From Pantoea agglomerans NBRC 102470 (GTDB lineage: Bacteria > Pseudomonadota > Gammaproteobacteria > Enterobacterales > Enterobacteriaceae): a stretch of DNA of 64,000 nt. The notes under the pieces were generated by a model. That model did not search any database and was not told where the DNA came from. It worked only from the letters and a program-made list of their open reading frames with translations. Positions 1 through 7,735 of the stretch are shown here, piece after piece. The stretch is from assembly GCF_001598475.1 (NCBI RefSeq), contig NZ_BCZA01000001.1:248001-312000 (forward strand), in the 5' to 3' direction. Each line of letters begins with the position of its first letter. Positions within the stretch are counted from its first letter, which is position 1. A program made the translations under genes and the position numbers.

Positions 1-1
1 G

Positions 2-514
2 AAGAATAATCCATCATGGAAAGCAGGTGACTATCTTAATGACTTTAAACCCTCCCCTACACCTCTTGAGCTAGTTAAAGAGCAGGCTGGCAAGGGTTCA
101 CAAACTGCATATATCAGGATGGATCATATCCTTAACGGGGAAGTGAAAACACTTAAGGATGGGACAAAAGTTGGGTCTGGTGGCCACTATATTCGTGATT
201 CAAATATTAAAATAGATAAGGTAACGGGTACACCTGATACCAATGGCGTTTCGACAGGATATATCTCAGTGAGAGATCCAGCAACAGGACAATGGATAAA
301 TAAGAAAGCTGAAACTACATTCTTCCCTGAGCAGTGGTCAAAAAGACAGACGGCTCAGGAGATTGAGAGTGCGTTCAAAAATTCTGAAAGAATACCTAAC
401 ACAGAAATGTGGAGCGGGAAATCATCTAGCGGTGTGAAGATTCAAGGCTATTATGGCAAACCTGATGGAACAGGTGCGACTGCATGGCCTGTTTATACAG
501 GGAGGAATAAGTAA
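2..514 (+). CDS. cdiA: CdiA C-terminal toxin region with EndoU-type nuclease domain (5' truncated by window)
   Basis: The frame is open from base 2 to the stop at 512-514, so this is the tail of a larger protein; the ATG at 119 is internal. The motifs DHILNGE and, 20 residues later, SGGHY match the two histidine motifs (HILNGE...GGH) of the bacterial EndoU RNase family, known as a CdiA toxin in the STECO31 system. The end, PVYTGRNK, fits the short EndoU C-terminus. EndoU toxins cleave RNA in the cytoplasm of a contacted cell. The segment is much less GC-rich than the FhaB-like DNA downstream, as expected for an exchangeable toxin cassette. The next gene starts inside its stop codon. The domain call is confident; that the missing 5' part is an intact cdiA is inferred. 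Confidence 0.8.
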   Translation, partial: KNNPSWKAGDYLNDFKPSPTPLELVKEQAGKGSQTAYIRMDHILNGEVKTLKDGTKVGSGGHYIRDSNIKIDKVTGTPDTNGVSTGYISVRDPATGQWINKKAETTFFPEQWSKRQTAQEIESAFKNSERIPNTEMWSGKSSSGVKIQGYYGKPDGTGATAWPVYTGRNK

Positions 515-993
515 TGTTGAATGATAAAATTATTTTCTGGTGGGATGAAAATAGTAATTTATTTGTTCCTATAGGGGGTGGAATACGTAAATCCTTTGAT
601 GGAACGGTATTGGGATATGGAGCGCGTGAGATTTCAGGATGGTTATCCAATGACATTCAATATGGTATTCATTCTGTTGATATCTGGGTGAAAAACCTCA
701 CTGATCTTGCATCAGGCAAAACAACTGAAGGCAACTTCGGCATAGGTAATGCCCACTGGGTGATGGTTACGCATGATAAGGTATTTATTGGGTGTGAGTA
801 CGTTGAAGAGCAACAGGTGCTTTTAACCATAGAACAAACATTATATGTACTGGAGCAGTATCGATTATTCCTGGAAGGATCTTATACAAAAGACTTCCCG
901 CCAGAACCAATCGATGTTGAGTATTTAGCAGAAGGTAGAGATGCTATAACACAGTATGAATCTTTAGACGGAGCATATTGTTTACCTTATTAA
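514..993 (+). CDS. cdiI: Putative CdiI immunity protein for the EndoU toxin
   Basis: This 159-residue acidic protein has no signal peptide or membrane segment. Its ATG overlaps the toxin stop by one base (TAATG), so translation is coupled. A soluble protein coded directly after a CdiA toxin domain is almost always the cognate immunity protein that blocks the nuclease in the producer's cytoplasm. I do not recognise the family from sequence alone; the assignment rests on position, size and low GC. A terminator follows directly, so the toxin and immunity genes end the transcript together. Confidence 0.65.
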   Translation: MLNDKIIFWWDENSNLFVPIGGGIRKSFDGTVLGYGAREISGWLSNDIQYGIHSVDIWVKNLTDLASGKTTEGNFGIGNAHWVMVTHDKVFIGCEYVEEQQVLLTIEQTLYVLEQYRLFLEGSYTKDFPPEPIDVEYLAEGRDAITQYESLDGAYCLPY

Positions 994-1005
994 TAATTAA
1001 CAATC

Positions 1006-1034
1006 AATCCCGCCATTAGCTGACGGGATTTTTT
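1006..1034 (+). terminator. Rho-independent terminator after the EndoU immunity gene
   Basis: A perfect 7-bp stem AATCCCG/CGGGATT encloses an 11-base loop and runs into a T tract (TTTTTT). It lies 13 bases after the immunity stop codon. Confidence 0.8.
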
Positions 1035-1060
1035 CACAACCAGAAAATTGAGAATAACTT

Positions 1061-1250
1061 CCTGGGACCACATCCTTAGACGGAAACGTTGATGTGGCCC
1101 CCAATGCTATGGCACATGCCGTGTGGGGTAAAGTTTCCGCTCATATGTCTGGCGGAAATGGCGCTGCGGGTACTTTCAGTGGAGAATTGGCCACACGCTA
1201 CATCGCGGAGAAATACTGGGGCGCAGATACCCCAGAGAAGATAGCGGCGC
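1061..1250 (+). pseudogene. Remnant of a CdiA pre-toxin (PT-VENN) region
   Basis: In frame 2 the segment reads SLDGNVDVAPNAMAHAVWG and then GGNGAAGTFSGELATRYIAE. This is the alanine/glycine-rich pre-toxin region that precedes the VENN motif in enterobacterial CdiA/FhaB proteins; the same block occurs in the next gene at about 3060-3200 (NVQANLIAHAVVGAV). There is no start site, no VENN and no toxin. Around 1250 it breaks off and continues in another frame as FhaB repeat sequence. It is most simply a leftover of an orphan cdiA-CT cassette whose downstream part was replaced by recombination. Confidence 0.7.
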
Positions 1251-4200
1251 TGACCAGCTTAACGTGCACGGCAGCGAAGTGATCGCCGGTAAAGATCTCT
1301 CCCTGAGCGGCAGCGACGTGACCCTCAGTGCGGCCGAAAACAGCCACACCGCACTGACGAAAACCGAGCAGAAGCAGAGCGGGCTGACGCTGGCGCTGTC
1401 CGGCACCGTGGGTGCGGCGCTGAACACGGCAGTGCAGACCGCCCGCACGGCCGATGAGAGCGGCGCTGACGGCGGCTCAGGCCGCGCAGGCGTACCAGAT
1501 GGACGGCGCGCAGACCGACGCGGCGAACGCCAGAAACACCGCCGCAGGCCTGAAGCCGGGCGACAAAGGTTATGAAGAAGGCTCCACCAACTCGATCGGC
1601 ATCAGTCTTTCTTACGGCAGCCAGACGTCGAAAAGCGAGACCCGCACCGAAAGCCGTGAAGCGCAGGGCAGTACGCTGGGCGCGGGCGGTAACCTGGCCA
1701 TCACCGCCACCGGCGCACAGCCGGGCAGCGCGGGCGACATCCTCGTGCAGGGCAGCCAGCTTCAGGCGGGCGGCGACCTCGGGCTGACGGCGAAAAACGA
1801 CATCAGCCTGCTTTCAGCGCAGAACAGCGAGCGCACCGACAGCACTAGCAGCAGCAAGGGCGGCAGCCTGGGTATCGGCCTGACCGCCGGGTCGGGCGGC
1901 TACGGTATCAGCGTTTCAGCCAGCGTCAACGCGGGCAAAGGCCGCGAGAACGGCAACGGGCTGACCCATACCGAGACTACGCTCACGGCGGGCAACGGGC
2001 TGAGCCTGAACGCCGGGCGCGACACCACGCTGACCGGCGCACAGGTGCGCGGGGACAGCGTGAAGGTGGATACCGGCCGCAACCTGACGCTGACCTCAGA
2101 GCAGGACAGCGACCGCTACGACAGTAAGCAGCAGAACGCCAGCGCGGGCGGCAGCTTCACCTTCGGCTCGATGACCGGCTCCGCAAGCGTCAACCTCAGC
2201 CAGGACAAGATGCACAGCAACTGGCAGAGCGTGGCCGAGCAGACCGGCATCTTTGCCGGGAAGGGCGGCTTTGACGTGACGGCGGGTGAGCACACCCAGC
2301 TGAACGGCGCGGTCATCAGTTCCACCGCGACCGCCGATAAGAACCGTCTCGACACCGGCACGCTGGGCTTCAGCAACATAGAGAACCACGCGGACTATAA
2401 AACCGAGCACCAGAGTGTGGGCATGAGCACCGGCGGCAGCATCGGCAGCCAGTTCGAAGGCAACATGGCGAACGGTCTGCTGGCGGGGCTGAACGGCAGC
2501 GGCAGCGCCTCGTCGGTGACGAAGGCGGCGGTGAGCGACGGCACCCTCATTATCCGGGATAAGGCGAAGCAGACGCAGGACGTGGCGGACCTGAGCCGCG
2601 ACGCGGCGGGTGCGAATCCGGGGCTGGATAAAATCTTCGATAAGGAGAAAGAGCAGCGGCGGATGGAGACGGCGCAGCTGCTGGCGGAAATCGGCAGCCA
2701 GGCGGGCGACATTGCGCGGACGCAGGGCGAGATTGCGGCGACGAAAGCGGCCACTGAGAAGATGAAGAACATCTCGCCGGACCAGAAGAAGGACGCCGAA
2801 GCGCAGTGGCGGAAAGCGAACCCGGGCCAGGAGCCGACCGCGGCCGACATCACCGGACAGGTCTATCAGACGCTGTACAACCGGGAGATGCTGGCCGGCG
2901 GAATGGGAACCGGCGGCCCGGTGCAGCAGGGCATCAGCGCGGCGATACAGGGGCTGACGGGCGGCAACATTGCCCAGGCGGTGAGCGGGGCGGCCGCGCC
3001 GTACCTGGCGGAGCAGATACATACGCTGACGACCACGAAAGGCCCGGACGGCAAAGAGGTGGTGAACGTTCAGGCGAACCTGATTGCACACGCGGTAGTG
3101 GGCGCGGTGACGTCATACGCGTCGGGTAATCCTGCACTTGCGGGTGCTTCTGGCGCGGCGATGGGCGAGTACATCGCGCAGCAGATGTATCCGGGGGTCA
3201 AGCGCGAAGACCTGAGTGAGGAGCAGCGGCAGACCATCAGCGCGCTGGGGACGCTGGCGGCGGGACTTGCGGGCGGCGTGGCCGGAGACAGCACGGGCGG
3301 TGCGGTGGCGGGCGCGCAGGCGGGTAAAAATGCGGTTGAGAATAACTGGCTGCACGTTAACGAAAAGACAGAGTTTGAGATAGCGAGGCAAAAACTCAGG
3401 AGCAACGACCCGGCAGAGCGTGAGCAGGCACAGCAGAAGATAAACGACCTGCGTGAGAAAAACATCAGCCGTGACAAGAAAGTGACGGATGCCTGTGGTA
3501 ATGGCCGGGCTGCCACCCCCGCATGTGCTTCGGCAAGGTTAGAAGCTTATTCGGTCAAAGGTGAGTATGAGACCGGAAACTACAATAATAAAGTCAGCGA
3601 CATGTACCCGGATGCCTACGGGCAGATAGTGAACCTGCTGAATATTACCAGCGTTGATGCGCAGAATCAGCAGCAGGTAAAGGATGCAATGGTGAACTAT
3701 GCCATGGAGCAGCTTAGGGTTGATAAGACGACGGCGGAGCAGTATGTATCGACCTATGACGGAATGAAGATCGTTGCAGCTTCGATGTCACCAGTCCTGG
3801 GAACGGCAGCGGCTAACAAACTCAGCGCGATAGTTAAAGAAGCTAATATTTATCCTTCAGGAATCAGTTTTAAAATAGATCAACCGGAACACTTAGCGCA
3901 ACTTGCTGGTTATACTCAGAAAAAAGGAATTACTGGGGCGCATAATGCAAATGCATTTTATGATGCTGTGAAAAAAAATAATGTGAAGATAGTTAGTGAA
4001 ACTCCGACAGGAACAAAGGGTATTACTCAAATAGAATATCAAATACCTGCTAAAGATCGTGAGGGTAATATAATTGGTTTGAAAAATAATGGTGCCGAAC
4101 CATTTAAAAAGACTATTTATGATCCCAATATTTTTACTGATGAAAAAATGTTGCAATTAGGTCAGGAAGCTGCTGCTAAAGGCTACAAAGTAGCCATAGC

Positions 4201-4300
4201 TAAAGGGCAGCAATCTTATGATGCCACAGCTGGCGGTGTTGCATTCCGTGTATATATAAATAAAGATACCGGTTTGGTGAACAACTTCCATCCAAAGTAG
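1250..4300 (+). pseudogene. cdiA: Headless, frameshifted CdiA/filamentous haemagglutinin segment ending in a second CDI toxin domain
   Basis: Reading starts in mid-protein (QLNVHGSEVIAGKDLSL, frame 1) and shifts to frame 2 near 1450, where the family pattern continues as RAALTAAQAAQAYQ. From there a 948-codon frame runs to 4300. It holds FhaB-type repeats, the pre-toxin block, the VENN motif at 3335-3346, an entry-domain-like stretch, and from about 3840 a lower-GC toxin domain with motifs GITGAHNANAF, IYDPNIF and a C-terminal VNNFHPK. There is no signal peptide, TPS secretion domain or receptor-binding part, so it cannot be secreted as it stands. It could serve as a donor of a toxin cassette by recombination with a full cdiA. 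I cannot name the toxin family with certainty; the immunity partner suggests an RNase. Confidence 0.8.
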
Positions 4301-4309
4301 AGGTTATGG

Positions 4310-4675
4310 ATGAATAAAGAGTTATTTGGTCAACCATATCATGATGATGACCCTGTATGGGTCGTCAAGGCATACTTCGATCGAATGTATAACGATGGGG
4401 ATTTTTTAAGGGCTATCGAATTATTAATGATTAAAGGTGCATTAAATAAAGATGGTGCATATTGCCATTTTCCAGATATGAATAGCTATGATGAAGAGGA
4501 TCATTTCGAAGGTGTTGAATTTGCCTACGGTTATCCACCGGAAGAAGATGATACTGTAATTGTAAGTGAAGAAACTTGTTATCAGTATGTCCGCTTAGCC
4601 TGCGAAAAATATCTTCACCTACATCCCGAAGATACGGATAAAGTTAACGAATTGCTGGCAAAAATCCCGTCTTGA
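4310..4675 (+). CDS. cdiI: CdiI-type immunity protein (ribonuclease toxin immunity family)
   Basis: This 121-residue, strongly acidic soluble protein starts 9 bases after the toxin stop, with a GAGG-type ribosome site just upstream. The patterns [30 protein letters not shown] and [15 protein letters not shown] match what I recall of proteins annotated as ribonuclease toxin immunity protein CdiI. It should bind the preceding toxin domain and protect the host, and it probably stays useful even if that toxin is no longer exported. Low GC and tight linkage mark it as part of the mobile toxin/immunity cassette. A strong terminator follows. Confidence 0.75.
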   Translation: MNKELFGQPYHDDDPVWVVKAYFDRMYNDGDFLRAIELLMIKGALNKDGAYCHFPDMNSYDEEDHFEGVEFAYGYPPEEDDTVIVSEETCYQYVRLACEKYLHLHPEDTDKVNELLAKIPS

Positions 4676-4680
4676 AACAG

Positions 4681-4711
4681 AATATCCCGGCCTCCGAGCC
4701 GGGATATTTTT
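4681..4711 (+). terminator. Rho-independent terminator after the second immunity gene
   Basis: A perfect 11-bp stem AATATCCCGGC/GCCGGGATATT with a 6-base loop is followed by TTTT. The stem is a perfect inverted repeat and may also stop symE transcription from the other side. Confidence 0.85.
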
Positions 4712-4720
4712 ACCCGCCGA

Positions 4721-4942
4721 TCACCCTTCAGCCAGCCGGATGATCAACTGCCCCGGCCCGGTGATCACCTCGATCTTCTGCCCGGTAGTAAAACCCAGTG
4801 CTTCCAGCCAGCGGCCTTTGATGGTGAGCTGCGGCAGTGGGTTCGGCTGGCCCCTATTAGGGCGGTATCCCACTCTGTAATAATGGGCAGCGGTTGTGGC
4901 CGTGCGGGTTCCTGGCTTATGATGCGTGTCAGCCATAATCAA
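4721..4942 (-). CDS. symE: SymE-type toxin
   Basis: The 73-residue protein contains YYRVGYRPNRGQPNPLPQL, then GRWLEALGF and LIIRLAEG, the signature of the SymE toxin family (AbrB-like fold, RNA-cleaving in E. coli). In E. coli symE is SOS-induced and silenced by the antisense RNA SymR, which overlaps its 5' end; I see a LexA-like box 100 bases upstream here but cannot prove a SymR. Enterobacterial symE genes are often found among FhaB/Rhs toxin debris, as here. Two ATGs lie at the start (MIM); the first is taken. The length is shorter than E. coli SymE (113 residues), mainly at both ends. Confidence 0.85.
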   Translation of the reverse strand: MIMADTHHKPGTRTATTAAHYYRVGYRPNRGQPNPLPQLTIKGRWLEALGFTTGQKIEVITGPGQLIIRLAEG

Positions 4943-5042
4943 CTCCTTATCAGTTGGTGGTGGTCAGCGGGCTGTTGGTGTTCCACCACCTTCAGTCCGC
5001 GCTAAAAAATCTCTCGTTATGTGCTTCCTGTTCCGTTTTTAC

Positions 5043-5058
5043 CTGTTTAAATATACAC
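5043..5058 (-). promoter_or_regulatory. LexA-like SOS box upstream of symE
   Basis: CTGTTTAAATATACAC differs from the LexA core CTG-N10-CAG only at the last base. On the minus strand it overlaps TATATT, a possible -10 element. It lies 100 bases upstream of the symE start, compatible with the long leader of E. coli symE. Confidence 0.5.
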
Positions 5059-5291
5059 CTCCTGCCGCGTAAACTCGCTGAAAGCTGAGTAATAAATTGC
5101 GAGCTGTCTCTGAAAACCAGATTGTTTTTCTCCGGTCTGGCTTTCATTCATTTCTTCTTCCCGTAGCCTTCTGTATTAACTGTTACGGGTTGGCTTTCAT
5201 GCTGTGAATCCGCGTTAACCAGCTTTTATTCTGTCTTCCGCGTTACGCCCATATATCCACCAAAAACGGTAATAAGGGTTGCGACATGACA

Positions 5292-5490
5292 CCGTTTTGA
5301 CGTGACAGCGCGTGAGCACACCTGGCAGAAGGGTGCGGTGATAGACTCCACCGCCACCGCCGATAAAAACCGTTTCGACACCGACACGCTGGGCTTCAGC
5401 AACATTGAGAACCACGCGTACTATAAAACCGAGCACCAGAGCATGGGCATGAGCACCAGCGGCAGTATTGCAAGTCAGCTTGAAAGTAAC
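5292..5490 (+). pseudogene. Short duplicated FhaB/CdiA repeat fragment
   Basis: The translated stretch GAVIDSTATADKNRFDTDT and then LGFSNIENHAYYKTEHQS is nearly the same as 2270-2465 (GAVISSTATADKNRLDTGT, LGFSNIENHADYKTEHQS). The DNA of the two copies agrees over about 190 bases with scattered changes. Both ends stop abruptly in unrelated AT-rich DNA and the short frame ends at 5556. It is a relic of another cdiA/fhaB copy and can hardly be functional. Confidence 0.75.
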
Positions 5491-5556
5491 GCTTTTTGGG
5501 AAAATGCAGGTGTTATCTTTCCGAATACCTTCATTTATTCAGAGAGGTTTAAATAG

Positions 5557-6067
5557 AACTGTAACTTAGTCTTTTAATGGGTTGTGGATATACATGTCAG
5601 TTAATAATCTGCGTTAATGGATTGTATAAGGCAGGATAATTTTCTGGATGTATGTGCCGAAATGGTTTTAAGGGATTTTTGCTTTTTTATGGCAACTCGG
5701 TCTTGATACCTCTAATTCTTTTTGGTCTAATAATGCCATTAAGAATTGATTGATAACTAACCGCCAGGATGAATCCTGTGGTTAAATTCTTTACTTAACC
5801 TAAATTAAATGGCCGAAGTGCCATTTAATAAGGCTGGCGTTTAAGTTTCACATTGACTCAGGCCAGCCAGTTTTAAAAAATCCGGGTATGAATAGATGCT
5901 CTCCGACCGATCTGAACATCAGGCGCGGAGCGCTACATGAAATTCCTGTCCGATACAGGCGGATAGATAAAAAATTATCCTGTCCGTCGGGTATTGGTGA
6001 TTCAGGGAACGAAGTCCTGCGTTAAGCGCAGGGAAATAATGTTAAATTATGAAAAGGAATTAACTAC
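5557..6067. other. Gene-free stretch between the CDI debris and the Ail-like gene
   Basis: No coding frame is supported. An inverted repeat GGCTGGC...GCCAGCC with a long loop lies at about 5841-5868 and is followed by TTTTAAAAAA, a possible weak terminator. The last 100 bases should hold the promoter of the gene at 6068. Nothing else was recognised. Confidence 0.5.
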
Positions 6068-6640
6068 ATGACTTCTAAAATGACGATGCTGGCATTACTG
6101 TGTGGCGGTCTTCTCGTGGGCAGCAATGCGCTGGCTGATAATCACACCGTCTCGGTTGGATATGCACAAAGCAAGGTTGAAGACTTTAAAAATATCCGTG
6201 GCGTCAACGTTCAGTATCGCTATGAATGGGAGTCTCCTCTCAGTGTGATTGGCTCATTCAGCTACATGAAAGGCGATGACAGTTATTCCGAGCAGAATGA
6301 TTATTTTGACGGTATTGAGAAATATAATGAAAAAATTGAAGCGAAATATTATTCCCTGATGGCGGGTCCGGCATACCGTATTAATGACTATGTCAGTTTC
6401 TACGGCTTAATTGGGGTCGCGCGTACCAAAGTAGAAGACAAAGCCAATTACCAGTCACAGTACGCACAGTATTCGGGTTCTTACAGCGAAAGCAAAACAT
6501 CCTTTGCCTACGGTGCGGGTGTCGTGGTTAATCCTATCAGCAATCTCTCTGTGAGTGTTGGCTATGAAGGTACTCGCGTAAAATATAACGAAGATGTTGC
6601 CATCAATGGTTTTAACATCGGCGTTGGCTATCGTTTCTAA
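6068..6640 (+). CDS. Ail/Lom/OmpX-family outer-membrane beta-barrel protein
   Basis: The 190-residue protein has a signal peptide ending ALA before DNHTVSVGYAQ. Alternating aromatic beta strands follow, with a hydrophilic loop GDDSYSEQNDYFDG and a second loop rich in Tyr/Ser/Gln, and the barrel ends in GYRF with the terminal Phe needed for Bam-mediated assembly. This is the eight-stranded Ail/Lom/OmpX design; members serve in adhesion, serum resistance or envelope stress. The start is supported by AAAGGAA 10 bases upstream. It is transcribed alone, between a 500-bp non-coding stretch and a terminator. Which Ail/Lom member it is cannot be settled by eye. Confidence 0.85.
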   Translation: MTSKMTMLALLCGGLLVGSNALADNHTVSVGYAQSKVEDFKNIRGVNVQYRYEWESPLSVIGSFSYMKGDDSYSEQNDYFDGIEKYNEKIEAKYYSLMAGPAYRINDYVSFYGLIGVARTKVEDKANYQSQYAQYSGSYSESKTSFAYGAGVVVNPISNLSVSVGYEGTRVKYNEDVAINGFNIGVGYRF

Positions 6641-6656
6641 GTTGCCTGAAGCCTGT

Positions 6657-6687
6657 AACCCCGGCCGTCTGGCTGGGGTTATTTATT
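6657..6687 (+). terminator. Terminator after the Ail-like gene
   Basis: The 10-bp stem AACCCCGGCC/GGCTGGGGTT includes a G-T wobble and has a GTCT loop. It is followed by ATTTATT. Confidence 0.7.
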
Positions 6688-7048
6688 CCTGCGCCGGGTA
6701 AGTGAGGGGCAGACGGCGAATTTGCTTTAAATGTTTTCATGTGCAAACTGATAACGTGACTGCCTGCTTTACTTCCGATTAGTTATTATTAGCTGATTGA
6801 TTCTACTATTATTATCCATAATTCCCTGAAACTGTCAGTGCGGCTTTCCAGCCTCAGAACTCTCCTAAAAACTGGTCCTGATAGCAAAGTGACCAATTTC
6901 CTCCATTTATCTGATGTTGCATTTTCGGTCCATCTGTAAAACTTCATCTCAACAAACACGGCGCGTCGCGCACGCCGGTTATACCTCAGTTAACGAGGAT
7001 GCTTTAGCAGCAGGATTGCGCGGTAACACTTTTCAGGAGGAACTTCCT

Positions 7049-7591
7049 GTGAATAAATCAATGTTAGCGGGTATCGGTATTGGTGTGGCAGCAGCTCTGG
7101 GTGTTGCAGCCGTAGCAGGCATGAACGTGTTTGATCGCGGTCCTCAATATGCTCAGGTACTGTCTGCAACGCCAATCAAAGAGAGCATTAAACAGCCTCG
7201 TCAGGAGTGCCGTAATGTCACTCTGACTCACCGTCGGGCCGTGCAGGATGAAAACCGTCTTGCCGGGTCTGTATTAGGTGCAGTGGCAGGTGGAGTGCTG
7301 GGTCACCAGTTTGGTGGCGGTCGCGGCAGAGATGTGGCGACAGTAGCAGGTGCGGTAGCGGGTGGCTATGCCGGTAATCAGGTCCAGGGCGGACTGCAGG
7401 ATCGGGATACCTACACCACAACCGAACAGCGCTGCAAAACCGTTTACGACAAACAAGAGAAAAAACTGGGATATGATGTGACCTATAAAATAGGCGATCA
7501 GCAGGGTAAAATCCGTATGGAAAATGACCCCGGCACGCGTATTCCACTGGATCGCAATGGTCAGCTGGTTCTCAACGGCGATCAGGCGTAA
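7049..7591 (+). CDS. ycfJ: YcfJ, glycine-zipper 2TM-domain envelope protein
   Basis: Starting at the GTG at 7049, preceded by AGGAGG at 7036-7041, the protein is 180 residues long, one more than E. coli YcfJ as I recall it, and begins MNKSMLAGIGIGVAAALGVA as that protein does. A longer frame reaches back to 6914 but lacks a ribosome site and similarity. Features are an N-terminal membrane segment, the SVLGAVAGGVLGHQFGGG glycine zipper and a C-terminal domain with YDVTYKIGDQQGKIRM. The function is not established; overproduction has been linked to biofilm and envelope phenotypes. It lies next to mfd as in E. coli. Confidence 0.9.
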   Translation: MNKSMLAGIGIGVAAALGVAAVAGMNVFDRGPQYAQVLSATPIKESIKQPRQECRNVTLTHRRAVQDENRLAGSVLGAVAGGVLGHQFGGGRGRDVATVAGAVAGGYAGNQVQGGLQDRDTYTTTEQRCKTVYDKQEKKLGYDVTYKIGDQQGKIRMENDPGTRIPLDRNGQLVLNGDQA

Positions 7592-7651
7592 TTGGGCAAA
7601 GCTTTGCCGCTCACGCGGCCACACAGCACAACGTAATACAGCAGTAATGAA

Positions 7652-7681
7652 AAAGGCGCATCTCAGGATGCGCCTTTTTTT
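7652..7681. terminator. Bidirectional terminator between ycfJ and mfd
   Basis: An 11-bp stem AAAGGCGCATC/GATGCGCCTTT with a TCAG loop is flanked by A and T runs on both sides, so it can serve the convergent ycfJ and mfd transcripts. Confidence 0.85.
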
Positions 7682-7735
7682 GCGGCAAACTAACCGGCGT
7701 TTTACCGGTTAGATCACCAACGCACGGGCAGGGTG

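Noticed and set aside
2096..3091. 331-codon minus-strand frame across the FhaB/CdiA repeats
   Set aside because: It is an antisense shadow of a high-GC coding region, Arg/Leu/Ala-rich with no recognisable domain.
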